From contig CALBPF010000286.1 in the NCBI GenBank assembly GCA_937899105.1, positions 1 through 37,862 on the forward strand: DNA of 37,862 nt, given 5' to 3'. Both the position numbers and the translations under genes were made by a program. A model generated the notes under the pieces. It saw nothing but the letters and a program-made list of their open reading frames with translations, had not been told where the DNA came from and ran no database searches. The stretch comes from an uncultured Flammeovirgaceae bacterium (GTDB lineage: Bacteria; Bacteroidota; Bacteroidia; Cytophagales; Cyclobacteriaceae). Positions 8,766 to 17,218 of the stretch are shown in pieces (position 1 is the first letter of the stretch; each line of letters starts with the position of its first letter).

Positions 8766-9335
8766 TTGGATTTCCTTACGAATCATATTGAAGCGCTGAT
8801 ATTTTGTTCTCAAACACCGATTAAGACAGAGGACATTCAAACGTGTTTAAGTGAAATGTTTGAAGTGCAGGTACCTTTTGCAGATGTCGAGATTGGCGTT
8901 CAGAGTGTAATTGATAAATACATGTCTGATGAATTTTCATTAGAGGTGGTTAACACTGCGGGAGGGTATCAGTTTTTGACCAAACCGGCATATCAGGCAA
9001 GCATTGGTATACTCCTTAAACAGCAAAGCAAGAGAAGGCTCTCCACCTCGGCATTGGAAACCTTATCAATTATTGCTTACAAACAACCGGTTACAAAAGG
9101 TGACATGGAGAGTATTCGTGGTGTGAACTGCGATTACGCCGTACAAAAGTTATTGGAAAAAGGCCTCATAGAAATAAAAGGTAAATCAGAAAGTATTGGT
9201 CGGCCTCTCCTTTATGGAACAAGTGAGCAATTTATGGAATACTTTGGTATTAATGGGCTAGGTGAACTCCCAACACCGCAGGATTTCGTTAGCCCAGCGG
9301 AGGAAAGTTCTATTGGTGAAGAGAGTGACGCCTAG
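8766..9335 (+). CDS. scpB: Segregation and condensation protein B (ScpB)
   Basis: A 189-residue winged-helix kleisin-partner protein, part of the SMC-ScpA-ScpB condensin complex. Family motifs are NHIEALIFCSQTPI at the N terminus, ALETLSIIAYKQPVTKGDMESIRGVNCDY in the middle, and LIEIKGKSESIGRPLLYGTS. TTG at 8766 is taken as the start. There is no ATG near, the preceding gene ends at 8763, and the family usually begins a few residues before NHIEALIF. It is followed by the RluB-like gene 8 bases later, a conserved neighbour pair in many bacteria. Confidence 0.94.
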   Translation: MDFLTNHIEALIFCSQTPIKTEDIQTCLSEMFEVQVPFADVEIGVQSVIDKYMSDEFSLEVVNTAGGYQFLTKPAYQASIGILLKQQSKRRLSTSALETLSIIAYKQPVTKGDMESIRGVNCDYAVQKLLEKGLIEIKGKSESIGRPLLYGTSEQFMEYFGINGLGELPTPQDFVSPAEESSIGEESDA

Positions 9336-9343
9336 AGTTTCTC

Positions 9344-10096
9344 ATGACTAAGCGGAATATCCTGAAAAAAAGCCCCAAAGGAATAGAGTCTCTTATTCGT
9401 CTTAATAAATTCATAGCTAACGCTGGAATCTGTTCGAGGAGAGATGCCGATGAACTCATCAAAAAAGGTGAGATTACTATTAACGGAGTTGTAGTTACAG
9501 AGCTTGGAATCAAAGTATCGCGGAATGATAAAGTTTCCTACAGAGGAAAAATACTGATTCCAGAAAAACTTATTTATGTCCTGCTTAACAAGCCCAAAGA
9601 TTTTATTACCACAATGGATGATCCGCAAGGTCGCAGGACAGTAATGGATTTAGTAAAAAAAGCTGGCGACCAGAGAATATATCCTGTGGGCAGATTAGAT
9701 CGAAATACGACTGGTCTATTACTATTAACCAATGATGGAGAACTTTCAGAGCGATTAGCTCATCCGTCAAATAATGTAAAGAAGATCTATAGTGTACAAG
9801 TGGATAAGCGAGTTTCTAAAGAAGATGTAGCGCACATTCAGGAAGGAGTGGAATTGGAAGACGGCAAGGCAAGGATAGATCAGCTCGCAATATTATCAAG
9901 CGACTATAAGCAATTTGGGCTTGAATTACATATTGGAAGAAACCGCATAGTAAGGCGAATTTTTGAGCATTTTGGTTATGAGGTAATCAAGCTGGACCGA
10001 GTTTTATATGCGGGTCTTGATAAGCAAAACCTGCCACGTGGTAAGTGGAGGTATCTTACTGATAAGGAAGTAAATCGGTTAAAGGGTCTACGCTAA
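9344..10096 (+). CDS. rluB: Pseudouridine synthase, RsuA/RluB family
   Basis: It converts a uridine in rRNA (RluB type: 23S rRNA) to pseudouridine. It has an N-terminal S4 RNA-binding domain (IRLNKFIANAGICSRRDADELIKKGEITING) and a catalytic domain with the signature PVGRLDRNTTGLLLLTNDGEL, where the Asp of GRLD is the nucleophile. The C-terminal GRNRIVRRIFEHFGYEV matches the family. At 250 residues it is a compact member. Its position right after scpB supports RluB over RsuA or RluF, but the target base cannot be proven from sequence. Its last 9 bases overlap the end of the convergent histidine kinase gene. Confidence 0.92.
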   Translation: MTKRNILKKSPKGIESLIRLNKFIANAGICSRRDADELIKKGEITINGVVVTELGIKVSRNDKVSYRGKILIPEKLIYVLLNKPKDFITTMDDPQGRRTVMDLVKKAGDQRIYPVGRLDRNTTGLLLLTNDGELSERLAHPSNNVKKIYSVQVDKRVSKEDVAHIQEGVELEDGKARIDQLAILSSDYKQFGLELHIGRNRIVRRIFEHFGYEVIKLDRVLYAGLDKQNLPRGKWRYLTDKEVNRLKGLR

Positions 10097-11479
10097 CTCC
10101 TCGTAGGTTAACTTGAAAGAGCTGCCTTCTCGAAAGATTGACGACACCTTAATCTCCCCACCAATTTTTTTAGCGGCTTCTTTTACAATAAATAAGCCCA
10201 GTCCTGATCCATCAGAATCAGCGCTCGCACGGTAAAACATCTCGAAAATCTTTTCCAAGTGATCAGAAGCTATACCAGCGCCATTGTCGTTTACCGTGAT
10301 ATTAACTTTACCCTTCCTTTTTTCAAAGACGACCTCTATAAAAGGGTCCTTTTTTTTTAGATCGTGATATTTAACGGCATTCGCCAGTAAGTTATTAAGT
10401 ATAATTTTAAGCTGGGCGGTATCGCAAATAGTAAAATGCTCAGTTTCCTTATCAAATATCAGCCGAATTTTAGACGCTCCCTTATTGAATTTTAGATCGG
10501 TAACCACCTCGTTAAGCAGAGCATTAAAATCCACTTTATCTTTCTTAACTTCCTGCTTATTGTTTTTTGAATAGTATAGAATGTCGCCGATCACCTCATC
10601 AAGTTTTTTTACACGAGCCTCTACCATGTCAAAGTAGCTAATCATCTTATCGTCATTTGTTTCAAGCTTGGCTACATGGGCCAATCCAAGCACTGAGGCT
10701 ATGGGCGCCCTTAAGTCATGAGATGTACTATATAGAAATTTGTCCAGGTCAGCGTTTGTACTTTTCAGTTTCAACCGCTCGTCTTCTAACAGCCACATTA
10801 CCATTCCGAGACCCATTACTGTCATCAGAAATAAGTCGATTACACCGTAAACAGACAGTATAATTGAAGCATCAATGCCATTAACAACTAAAATAACAGT
10901 TATGAAGTAACCGGTTTGTGCCAGACCGTAGCTGATAAAAGCGATACCCAACAATCGCTTGCCATAACTTTCAAGTCCGAATCTCCTTGAGTAAATGGCG
11001 AAAAAACCACAAGTGATATACACGACGCCTAATATTAAACTTCGCACACCTATTCTTAAAATGTAGCGCTCGGTATATCTCGCATCATCAAAAGCATAAA
11101 TTAAAGCCAGTGTAACAGCAGTTATTAACGTTATCACTCCAATTAAAAGCGAAGTTTGCTTTTCTACATGCACATGCTTTACTAACTCATATGTGCCTAA
11201 AGCTAAAAACGAAGCTTGAATTAATCCACCAATCATGTGGGTGATGGTGCCTATCAATTTTAACTCGGTAGGAAGCTCTAAAAAACCGGGCCAGGTTACA
11301 TACATCATACCTATGCCAAAAAGGAAAAGCCCTATCCAACTAATGGACCATTTTGAAAGAAAACTTCTGGAGTAGACCCTACTGAAATAAAAAAAATTAA
11401 ATGCAAAGATGGCGGCAAGGCCAATTTGAGCGCCATAAAGTGATAATAACCGTAAGGATAATTCCCCCTGATAATTCAT
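10088..11479 (-). CDS. Membrane sensor histidine kinase
   Basis: A 463-residue protein. The N-terminal 230 residues are about seven hydrophobic helices (7TM-like sensor), followed by a HisKA domain with the phospho-acceptor His254 in YSTSHDLRAPIASVLG. The HATPase_c domain has the N box NNLLANAVKYHD, G1 VNDNGAGIA and G2 GSGLGLFIVKEAAKKIGG. No response regulator is next to it, so it is an orphan kinase or signals to a partner elsewhere. The signal is unknown. It is convergent with rluB. A stem-loop (11575-11600) and tRNA-Phe lie upstream. Confidence 0.93.
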   Translation of the reverse strand: MNYQGELSLRLLSLYGAQIGLAAIFAFNFFYFSRVYSRSFLSKWSISWIGLFLFGIGMMYVTWPGFLELPTELKLIGTITHMIGGLIQASFLALGTYELVKHVHVEKQTSLLIGVITLITAVTLALIYAFDDARYTERYILRIGVRSLILGVVYITCGFFAIYSRRFGLESYGKRLLGIAFISYGLAQTGYFITVILVVNGIDASIILSVYGVIDLFLMTVMGLGMVMWLLEDERLKLKSTNADLDKFLYSTSHDLRAPIASVLGLAHVAKLETNDDKMISYFDMVEARVKKLDEVIGDILYYSKNNKQEVKKDKVDFNALLNEVVTDLKFNKGASKIRLIFDKETEHFTICDTAQLKIILNNLLANAVKYHDLKKKDPFIEVVFEKRKGKVNITVNDNGAGIASDHLEKIFEMFYRASADSDGSGLGLFIVKEAAKKIGGEIKVSSIFREGSSFKLTYEELA

Positions 11480-11574
11480 TACTGTAAAATACTATAAAAA
11501 ATTTAGATTATTTGTTCATATAGTCTGTAGACACTATTACTAACGAACAAGGGAAGAAACTTTCTAAATAAAAG

Positions 11575-11600
11575 AAAATAGTATGCACGCATACTATTTT
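11575..11600. repeat. Perfect 11-bp inverted repeat with 4-nt loop
   Basis: Arms AAAATAGTATG (11575-11585) and CATACTATTTT (11590-11600) are exact reverse complements around CACG. It lies between the tRNA-Phe gene and the histidine kinase start. It could be a two-way terminator (T-run on the plus-strand side) or an operator for the kinase gene. Confidence 0.6.
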
Positions 11601-11651
11601 TTCAGCAGAACTTCTATTTTTGACTATACTAACGATTGCAGTGGCATAAAT

Positions 11652-11678
11652 AAAAAAAGCCTCAGATCTTCTGAGACT
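11652..11678 (-). terminator. Rho-independent terminator of tRNA-Phe
   Basis: Read on the minus strand, an 8-bp stem AGTCTCAG / CTGAGGCT (one G-T pair) with a 5-nt loop is followed by a run of seven T. It begins 8 bases after the 3' end of the tRNA. Confidence 0.85.
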
Positions 11679-11685
11679 TTTGATG

Positions 11686-11758
11686 TGGTGCTGAGTGGAC
11701 TCGAACCACCGACTCACGGATTTTCAGTCCGATGCTCTACCAACTGAGCTACAGCACC
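11686..11758 (-). tRNA. tRNA-Phe (anticodon GAA)
   Basis: A 73-nt cloverleaf on the minus strand. The acceptor stem GGTGCTG pairs with CAGCACC, with discriminator A. The D arm is GCTC-AGTTGGTA-GAGC, and the anticodon arm TCGGA-CTGAAAA-TCCG(T) has GAA at 11723-11725. The T arm contains GGTTCGAGTCC. The 3' CCA is not encoded. A terminator follows directly. Confidence 0.97.
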
Positions 11759-11840
11759 TAAACGGTCGGCAAATCTAGATAAATTTAGAAATGCTGCAAA
11801 AGAAATGTTTAAAATAATAAATAGCCATTAATTGGCGCTT

Positions 11841-13172
11841 ATGGACTATATACAACAAATAATATTTCTGATTACTCTCGTAGCCGCAGGCTACTTTCTC
11901 TTAAAACGAGTAAAACAAATTAAGTCGAGCATCCAACTTGGCCAATCACTTAATATCGCCGGTAATACTACCGAACGAATAAGAAATATGGCGCTTGTGG
12001 CATTCGGTCAAAAGAAAATGTTTAAAAAGCCTGTTCCAGCCTTTCTCCATCTTTTGATTTACGTTGGCTTTTTAGTAATTAACCTGGAGGTAATGGAATT
12101 TATTTTGGATGGTCTGCTGGGTACACATCGTCTTTTTGCTCCTTACCTGGGAGGCTTTTACAATGTACTCATGAACATATTCGAGTTTTTGGCGGTTGCC
12201 GTACTATTCTCGTGCGTAGCATTTCTGTTTAGGAGGAACGTATTGAATATAAAAAGGTTTAAATCGGCGGAGATGACCAAATGGCCGACCTTAGACGCCA
12301 ATCTCATATTGGTTATAGAGATTATTTTAATGTTGGCCATTTTGACCATGAACGCCAACGATCAGATTTTACAAGGGAGAGATAGCCACTATATGGCTAC
12401 CGGAGAGTTATTCTTTAGCTCTTTATTTATTCCGCTGTTTGAGGGTATGGGTACCGCTTCTTTGGTCGTAGTAGAGCGGGCGGCATGGTGGTTCCATATC
12501 ATTGGTATTTTGGCATTTGCGGTTTACGTCACTTACTCAAAACATCTCCACATTTTCTTGGCGTTTCCCAATACGTATTATGCCAGTCTAAAGCCCAAGG
12601 GTGAAATGAACAATATGGATTCTGTTACTAACGAGGTGAATATGATGTTAGGTATACCCGTTGAAAATAGCGAGCCCCCGGCTGAAATTGGTAGTTTCGG
12701 AGCCAAAGACGTGAAAGACCTGAGCTGGCTAAACATTATGAATGCCTATTCATGTACTGAATGTGGAAGGTGTACCGCTGAATGTCCGGCTAATCAAACA
12801 GGAAAAAAGCTATCGCCGCGCAAGATTATGATGGATACCCGCGACAGCGCAGAAGAAGTTAGTAAAAGCTTAGCAATGTGAGGTAAAGGCCTGCAAGATG
12901 GTAGATCGCTATTAGGAGATTATATTTCAAAAGAAGAAATCAATGCATGCACCAGTTGTAATGCATGTGTAGAGGCATGTCCGGTAAATATTAATCCACT
13001 GGAAATAATCTTGGAAATGAGAAGGTATGTGGCTATGGAAGAATCGGGGTCTCCAGCCTCATGGAATAGTATGTTTCAAAATATGGAAACAAGTTTTTCT
13101 CCGTGGAAATTTGCCCCAACAGATCGGTTTAACTGGGCGCAGGAATTAAAAGAAAAATCAAAGGCAGAATAA
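11841..13172 (+). pseudogene. Membrane 4Fe-4S dicluster oxidoreductase subunit, interrupted by in-frame TGA at 12879
   Basis: Read through the TGA, the product is about 443 residues, the usual size for this type. It has five or so membrane helices resembling a nitrate-reductase gamma/DsrM-type quinol-linked subunit (residues 1-245). A cytoplasmic part follows with cluster one CTECGRCTAECP (Cys305, 308, 311, 315), the stop TGA as codon 347, then cluster two CTSCNACVEACPVN (Cys370, 373, 376, 380). The tail SPWKFAPTDRFNW is also family-like. No other lesion occurs in the 96 codons after the TGA, and no good start lies before cluster two. The stop overlaps the next gene's ATG (TAATG). The product probably passes electrons between menaquinol and the CCG-domain partner. 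It may be a fresh nonsense mutation, a sequencing error or recoding. ATG 11841 is preferred to TTG 11832. Confidence 0.8.
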
Positions 13173-13963
13173 TGAGTGAATTGAAAATACCTACGATGGC
13201 CGATATGTCGGCAGCCGGTGAATCTCCGGAAATACTATTCTGGGTGGGGTGTGCAGGCTCCTATGACGACCGATATAAAAATGTTACCAAAGCGTTTGTA
13301 AAAATCTTGAGCAAAGTAGGTGTTTCCTTTGCTGTTCTTGGCCCGGAAGAGGCCTGTACGGGAGACCCTGCCAGGAGAGCTGGTAACGAGTTCTTATTTC
13401 AGATGCAGGCGGTTGCAAACATTCAAACTATGAATGGGTATAATATAAAAAAAGTAGTCACTGCCTGCCCTCATTGCTTTAACACTATAAAGAATGAGTA
13501 TCCCGCTTTAGGCGGAAACTATGAGGTGATCCATCACAGCACCTTTCTGCAGCAGCTAATAAATAACGGAAAAGTAAGCCTTAAAGGAGGAGGGGAATTT
13601 AAAGGTCGTAAAATTACCTACCACGACTCCTGCTATTTGGGTAGGGCAAATAATATTTACGAAGCCCCGAGAGAAGTTCTTGAAGCTTTAGACGCCGAAC
13701 TCGTTGAAATGAAGCGTTGCAAAACCAAAGGGTTTTGTTGCGGAGCCGGGGGAGCTCAAATGTTTAAAGATGCTGAAAAAGGCAATAAAGAAGTAAACAT
13801 CGAGCGTACGGAAGAGGCTTTGGAAACCGGCGCGGATACCGTAGCTGTCGGCTGCCCTTTTTGCCTTACCATGATGAGTGACGGCATTAAGAATAAAGAG
13901 AAGGAAACTTCCATCCAGGTTAAAGACCTGGCAGAATTGATTGCTGAGGCAGAGGGGTTATAG
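13172..13963 (+). CDS. CCG-domain Fe-S oxidoreductase subunit (HdrB/DsrK/GlpC-like)
   Basis: A 263-residue soluble protein with two cysteine-rich CCG-type domains. The first has VGCAGSYDDRY ... EACTGDPARRAGNEF ... TACPHCFNTI; the second has YHDSCYLGRANNIYEAPR ... GFCCGAGGAQMF ... GCPFCLTMM. These domains bind special [4Fe-4S] clusters in heterodisulfide reductase HdrB and relatives. Together with the upstream membrane Fe-S protein it would form a quinone-linked oxidoreductase module. The physiological partner (a thiol, lactate, an electron-transfer flavoprotein) is not indicated. Its start overlaps the upstream stop by one base, so its translation normally depends on ribosomes finishing the interrupted gene. 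Confidence 0.88.
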   Translation: MSELKIPTMADMSAAGESPEILFWVGCAGSYDDRYKNVTKAFVKILSKVGVSFAVLGPEEACTGDPARRAGNEFLFQMQAVANIQTMNGYNIKKVVTACPHCFNTIKNEYPALGGNYEVIHHSTFLQQLINNGKVSLKGGGEFKGRKITYHDSCYLGRANNIYEAPREVLEALDAELVEMKRCKTKGFCCGAGGAQMFKDAEKGNKEVNIERTEEALETGADTVAVGCPFCLTMMSDGIKNKEKETSIQVKDLAELIAEAEGL

Positions 13964-14800
13964 TTTATAAAAGAGTCCTCCTGAAATTGACGGGCTGGCT
14001 AGAATATTTCTGCCACTGAAAGCGCCAAATATCGCGCCGGTTACACCAAACTTATCACTGAAACCATAACTTATTTCAGGGCCAATAGATAAGTATTCCA
14101 AATTGTTGGAGAATATTCCGGTCTGACTTTCAGAGGTATCGCCATTTTGAAAAGAACTTAGGTTATATAATTTGAGTGCCATGTTAAGCTTTTCATTAAC
14201 AGTGTAACCCGCCTCAAAGCTCAGATGAAATTCATCAGAAAATCCTTGAGTTCTATTATTAAAACCAACGCCAAGGGCTATATAAAGGGGTTTTGGATAA
14301 AAGGAGTAACCTCCGTGCAATCTCACCAACTGATTGAACTCTCCATCTCCGCTTTGTAAAAGCTCGGTATCGCCACCCATGTCCTCGCCCAAGGGGATTC
14401 CTAAGATTAAACTGGAGCTCAACGAAAAATTTCCTTTCTTGAAAATTTGATACTGCAACCCCATTGAAATATCTCCAATGCTGTTCAATTCATCGCCATT
14501 TTCTATCACACCAGATTGGTAAAACTCTTGCTTATTGTGCGAATTTCTTAAAAAGATTGTAATGTTGAGGACGCCGGTAATTTTGTCGCTGATACCGTAT
14601 TCTCCGTAAATACTGGTAATATAAACGCCGGTAGTAGTAATATCACTGATGTTTTTCTCCGGTGTGTAAAAGTCATCAGAAATTATAACCGTCTGATCTA
14701 ATTTAAAAAAACCTTCATTTTTCTTCTTATTCCATGGGTTTTGAGACCGTACAGAATTAAAACTTAGGCACAAGAGTAAAAGAAGCAATAGTTTTTTCAT
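13958..14800 (-). CDS. Outer-membrane beta-barrel protein
   Basis: A 280-residue exported protein with a clear signal peptide (KKLLLLLLLCLSFNSVRSQ), then alternating amphipathic strands such as GVYITSIYGEYGISDKI, GLQYQIFKKGNFSLSSSLIL and GGYSFYPKPLYIALGVG. The chain ends in SGGLFYKL, giving a Leu-final barrel terminus. The pattern resembles the outer-membrane transporter/phenol-degradation (MetA-like) barrel group. It is the last gene of the RR-HK-lipoprotein unit, 15 bases after the DM13 lipoprotein. Its end overlaps the convergent CCG gene by 6 bases. The substrate is unknown. Confidence 0.78.
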   Translation of the reverse strand: MKKLLLLLLLCLSFNSVRSQNPWNKKKNEGFFKLDQTVIISDDFYTPEKNISDITTTGVYITSIYGEYGISDKITGVLNITIFLRNSHNKQEFYQSGVIENGDELNSIGDISMGLQYQIFKKGNFSLSSSLILGIPLGEDMGGDTELLQSGDGEFNQLVRLHGGYSFYPKPLYIALGVGFNNRTQGFSDEFHLSFEAGYTVNEKLNMALKLYNLSSFQNGDTSESQTGIFSNNLEYLSIGPEISYGFSDKFGVTGAIFGAFSGRNILASPSISGGLFYKL

Positions 14801-14815
14801 TCTTAGAAATTTTAC

Positions 14816-15748
14816 TCAGTCCAATAAGGCCGTTCCAAATCCGGCGCCGAACGGCTTACAGTAAATGATTACATAATTGAAATCATCAATCCCTATTCCG
14901 CTGGGTGTAGCGTAAGAGCTGGCTCCGGAGGTAGAGGTTAACTTTCCTAACTCAATACCTCCGCTGACTGCTGTCCGACTGTTTGATAGGTAAACGTATA
15001 GGCCCGGCCCATTGGAACTTCTGAAGTTATCGGCAAGATCTACTCGCAGAACTTCCGCACCCATAACTACCGAAACGCCGCCAGAGGTGTTATATCCGTT
15101 TAATGGTTCAAACTGTCCTCCACGCGATTGTGCACCTCCAACTGTAATTTGGAAAGTGGCAATAATATTATCCGAACTGGCTTCAATATCTACTACTCCT
15201 TGACTTATACCCGTAACCAACCCCTCAGTATTCACTGTTGCCAGCCCCTCATTTAAGCTTCTCCATCCAATTTCGGCTTCCGTTATTTCACTGCCGGTAG
15301 CAGTAAGCGCTGTAGCCATCAACTGTAATTGCCCATTAATAGCTACAACGCTGGTATCTGCGGTAATCTCGATCAACGCTATTGATACGTCATCGGAAAC
15401 TACAGTAAAACGAATGGGATCACTCTGAACTCCCAATGCGGATGCGGTAAGTGTGGTACTTCCGGACCCAACAGCTATAGCTTTACCAGTATCATCTACC
15501 CTAACTATTCTTTCATCCGCCGAAAACCATATTCCTTCGGTCGCAAAGGAATGCCCCCTATCATTTAAAGCTGTAATAGTTAAATTAAGCTCCTGCCCCT
15601 CAACCTTAGAAACCACATTATTTACAAAGGGAACATCAGGGGGTACAGTAATAGAAATTTGTGCTATTTGATCCTCAACCATGTCTGTACCAATACATGA
15701 TGAAAGAATGAGCACAGCAAAAGCAGTTAGAGTTCTAAGCATTTTCAT
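14816..15748 (-). CDS. Lipoprotein with Ig-like (BIG2) repeats and C-terminal DM13 domain
   Basis: From ATG 15748 the protein is 310 residues. A lipoprotein signal (MKMLRTLTAFAVLILSSC, Cys18) is followed by two bacterial Ig-like BIG2 units (GLVTGISQGVVDIEAS and the similar GKAIAVGSGSTTLTAS are typical closing strands). From about residue 210 comes a DM13 domain (GPGLYVYLSNSRTAVSGG ... YVIIYCKPFGAGFGTALL) with its conserved Cys. DM13 is a putative redox or haem-related domain. The start at 15781 would add 11 residues before the signal sequence, so 15748 or 15742 is preferred. It overlaps the 3' end of the upstream kinase gene, so it is coupled to the two-component system. The lipoprotein is probably on the periplasmic side or the surface. 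Confidence 0.82.
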   Translation of the reverse strand: MKMLRTLTAFAVLILSSCIGTDMVEDQIAQISITVPPDVPFVNNVVSKVEGQELNLTITALNDRGHSFATEGIWFSADERIVRVDDTGKAIAVGSGSTTLTASALGVQSDPIRFTVVSDDVSIALIEITADTSVVAINGQLQLMATALTATGSEITEAEIGWRSLNEGLATVNTEGLVTGISQGVVDIEASSDNIIATFQITVGGAQSRGGQFEPLNGYNTSGGVSVVMGAEVLRVDLADNFRSSNGPGLYVYLSNSRTAVSGGIELGKLTSTSGASSYATPSGIGIDDFNYVIIYCKPFGAGFGTALLD

Positions 15749-17213
15749 ACTGCGGTAATTGAAAAGAAAAGGTAGTGCCATTATTTAGTTTACTGGACAG
15801 TTTAATGGTCACATTATGAATTTCTAATATTTTCTTAACTATGGCCAGACCGAGGCCTGTATTATTGTTATCCAGGCTTATCCGTTTGTCGCCTATATGA
15901 TAGCGGTCGAAAATAAACGGGATTTGCTCTTTTGGGATACCCGGCCCATTGTCCGAAACTTTGATCTCAACGAATTGATCCGTGTTATCAATATCTATTG
16001 AAATTTCACCATAATGTGGGGTAAATTTTAATGCGTTGTCAATAAGATTTTGGAGTACACGCTCAATCAAGGATACATCTGCATTTACAAGAGCCTTGTT
16101 TGGTAATGTGGAGGTTTTAAGCTTGATATTTTTTTCACTCGCCAAAATTTCGAACTTTTGTATTAGGTCATTGATAAGCTCTTGAATAAAGAATGGCTCC
16201 TTTTTTGGGGTCACCTGTTTTGCTTCAAGTTTGGAAAGCTCAAAAAGTTCTTCAACCAGTTTTTTAAGCTTTTCGGTACTTTCAAGAATAATCTTCAAGT
16301 ATTTTTCGCGATCTTCCTCAGACAAGGATGTGCGTTTGATCATTAAAGTCTCAATGTATCCATGAATGACAGCAAGGGGTGTTCTGAGATCATGAGAAAC
16401 GTTTCCAACCAGCTCTCTTCTTAAGTTCTCCATTGATTTGAGATTTTCAATGTTACCTACAATGGTATCAGCCATTTCATTGAAGGCTATGGCGAGATCG
16501 TTAATACCTCCACCTTCACCCACCTCAATGCGGGCGCTCATTTCACCATTCTGAAAGCTTTTTACAGTGGCGATAATCCGATTAAGGTTTTTCATTATCA
16601 GCCATATAGCTAATGACCCAATAATCAAAGAGGAGATCAGCGTAATCAACATAGCTCGCCCACCCAGCTTGAGAAAATAACTATTTAGTACATATTCAGA
16701 CGCAGACTCATATTCCTCGCTTGCCAGTACGACATAGATATACGCAATGGTTTTGTCTCTATCGATGATAGGTGCAGCTGAAAATACCTTTTGCTTACCA
16801 GGATTTCTAGGATCATCACCCACTACGTATTCTTGTCCTTTCGTTGATATAAACTCCCTTACGGGTCCAAGCTTCACTTTTTTAAGCTTTACTTTTTTAT
16901 ATGGAGCTACATAGTTTAGAATGTTTCCTGCTTCATCTAAAATGTATACTTCTACGCTTGGATTTATGGCCATCATGTGATGCATTATCTCATCTGTAGC
17001 TGTAGTATCCAATTCACCTTCCACATAAGGTTTGACTTCACTAATGATGTGTTCGGCTATGGAAGCATTCAATCGCTGATTTCTCTCCTGTGCGTACTTT
17101 TCAGAAAGATTCACAGTAATAAATACATAGGCGAACCCTACTACTACCAAAAGACCGGTCAGTGTGATTACGATCTTCCAGAAAAGACCGTTTGAGGTAA
17201 AGTCGTTTTTCAT
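15735..17213 (-). CDS. Sensor histidine kinase with periplasmic sensor and HAMP domain
   Basis: A 492-residue protein. TM1 is about 13-33, a periplasmic PDC/CHASE-like sensor runs about 37-182, and TM2 is about 187-207. A HAMP linker follows to about 260, then HisKA with His274 in LVGNVSHDLRTPLAVIHGY. The HATPase_c domain has N box NLIDNALKFTPHYG, G1 VSDNGPGIP and G2 NTGLGLAIVKKILE. It starts 5 bases after the OmpR-type regulator gene ends and overlaps the DM13 lipoprotein gene. It is therefore the cognate kinase in a four-gene unit that includes two envelope proteins, pointing to an envelope-related signal. Confidence 0.95.
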   Translation of the reverse strand: MKNDFTSNGLFWKIVITLTGLLVVVGFAYVFITVNLSEKYAQERNQRLNASIAEHIISEVKPYVEGELDTTATDEIMHHMMAINPSVEVYILDEAGNILNYVAPYKKVKLKKVKLGPVREFISTKGQEYVVGDDPRNPGKQKVFSAAPIIDRDKTIAYIYVVLASEEYESASEYVLNSYFLKLGGRAMLITLISSLIIGSLAIWLIMKNLNRIIATVKSFQNGEMSARIEVGEGGGINDLAIAFNEMADTIVGNIENLKSMENLRRELVGNVSHDLRTPLAVIHGYIETLMIKRTSLSEEDREKYLKIILESTEKLKKLVEELFELSKLEAKQVTPKKEPFFIQELINDLIQKFEILASEKNIKLKTSTLPNKALVNADVSLIERVLQNLIDNALKFTPHYGEISIDIDNTDQFVEIKVSDNGPGIPKEQIPFIFDRYHIGDKRISLDNNNTGLGLAIVKKILEIHNVTIKLSSKLNNGTTFSFQLPQYENA

Positions 17214-17218
17214 AATTT

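Noticed and set aside
11508..11717. 69-residue ORF on the minus strand
   Set aside because: It overlaps tRNA-Phe and its terminator and has no protein-like pattern.
12879..12881. Selenocysteine codon in the Fe-S protein
   Set aside because: Only a weak 5-bp hairpin could be drawn downstream, the site is not a conserved Cys, and no selenium gene is in the window. It is kept as a minor alternative in the finding only.
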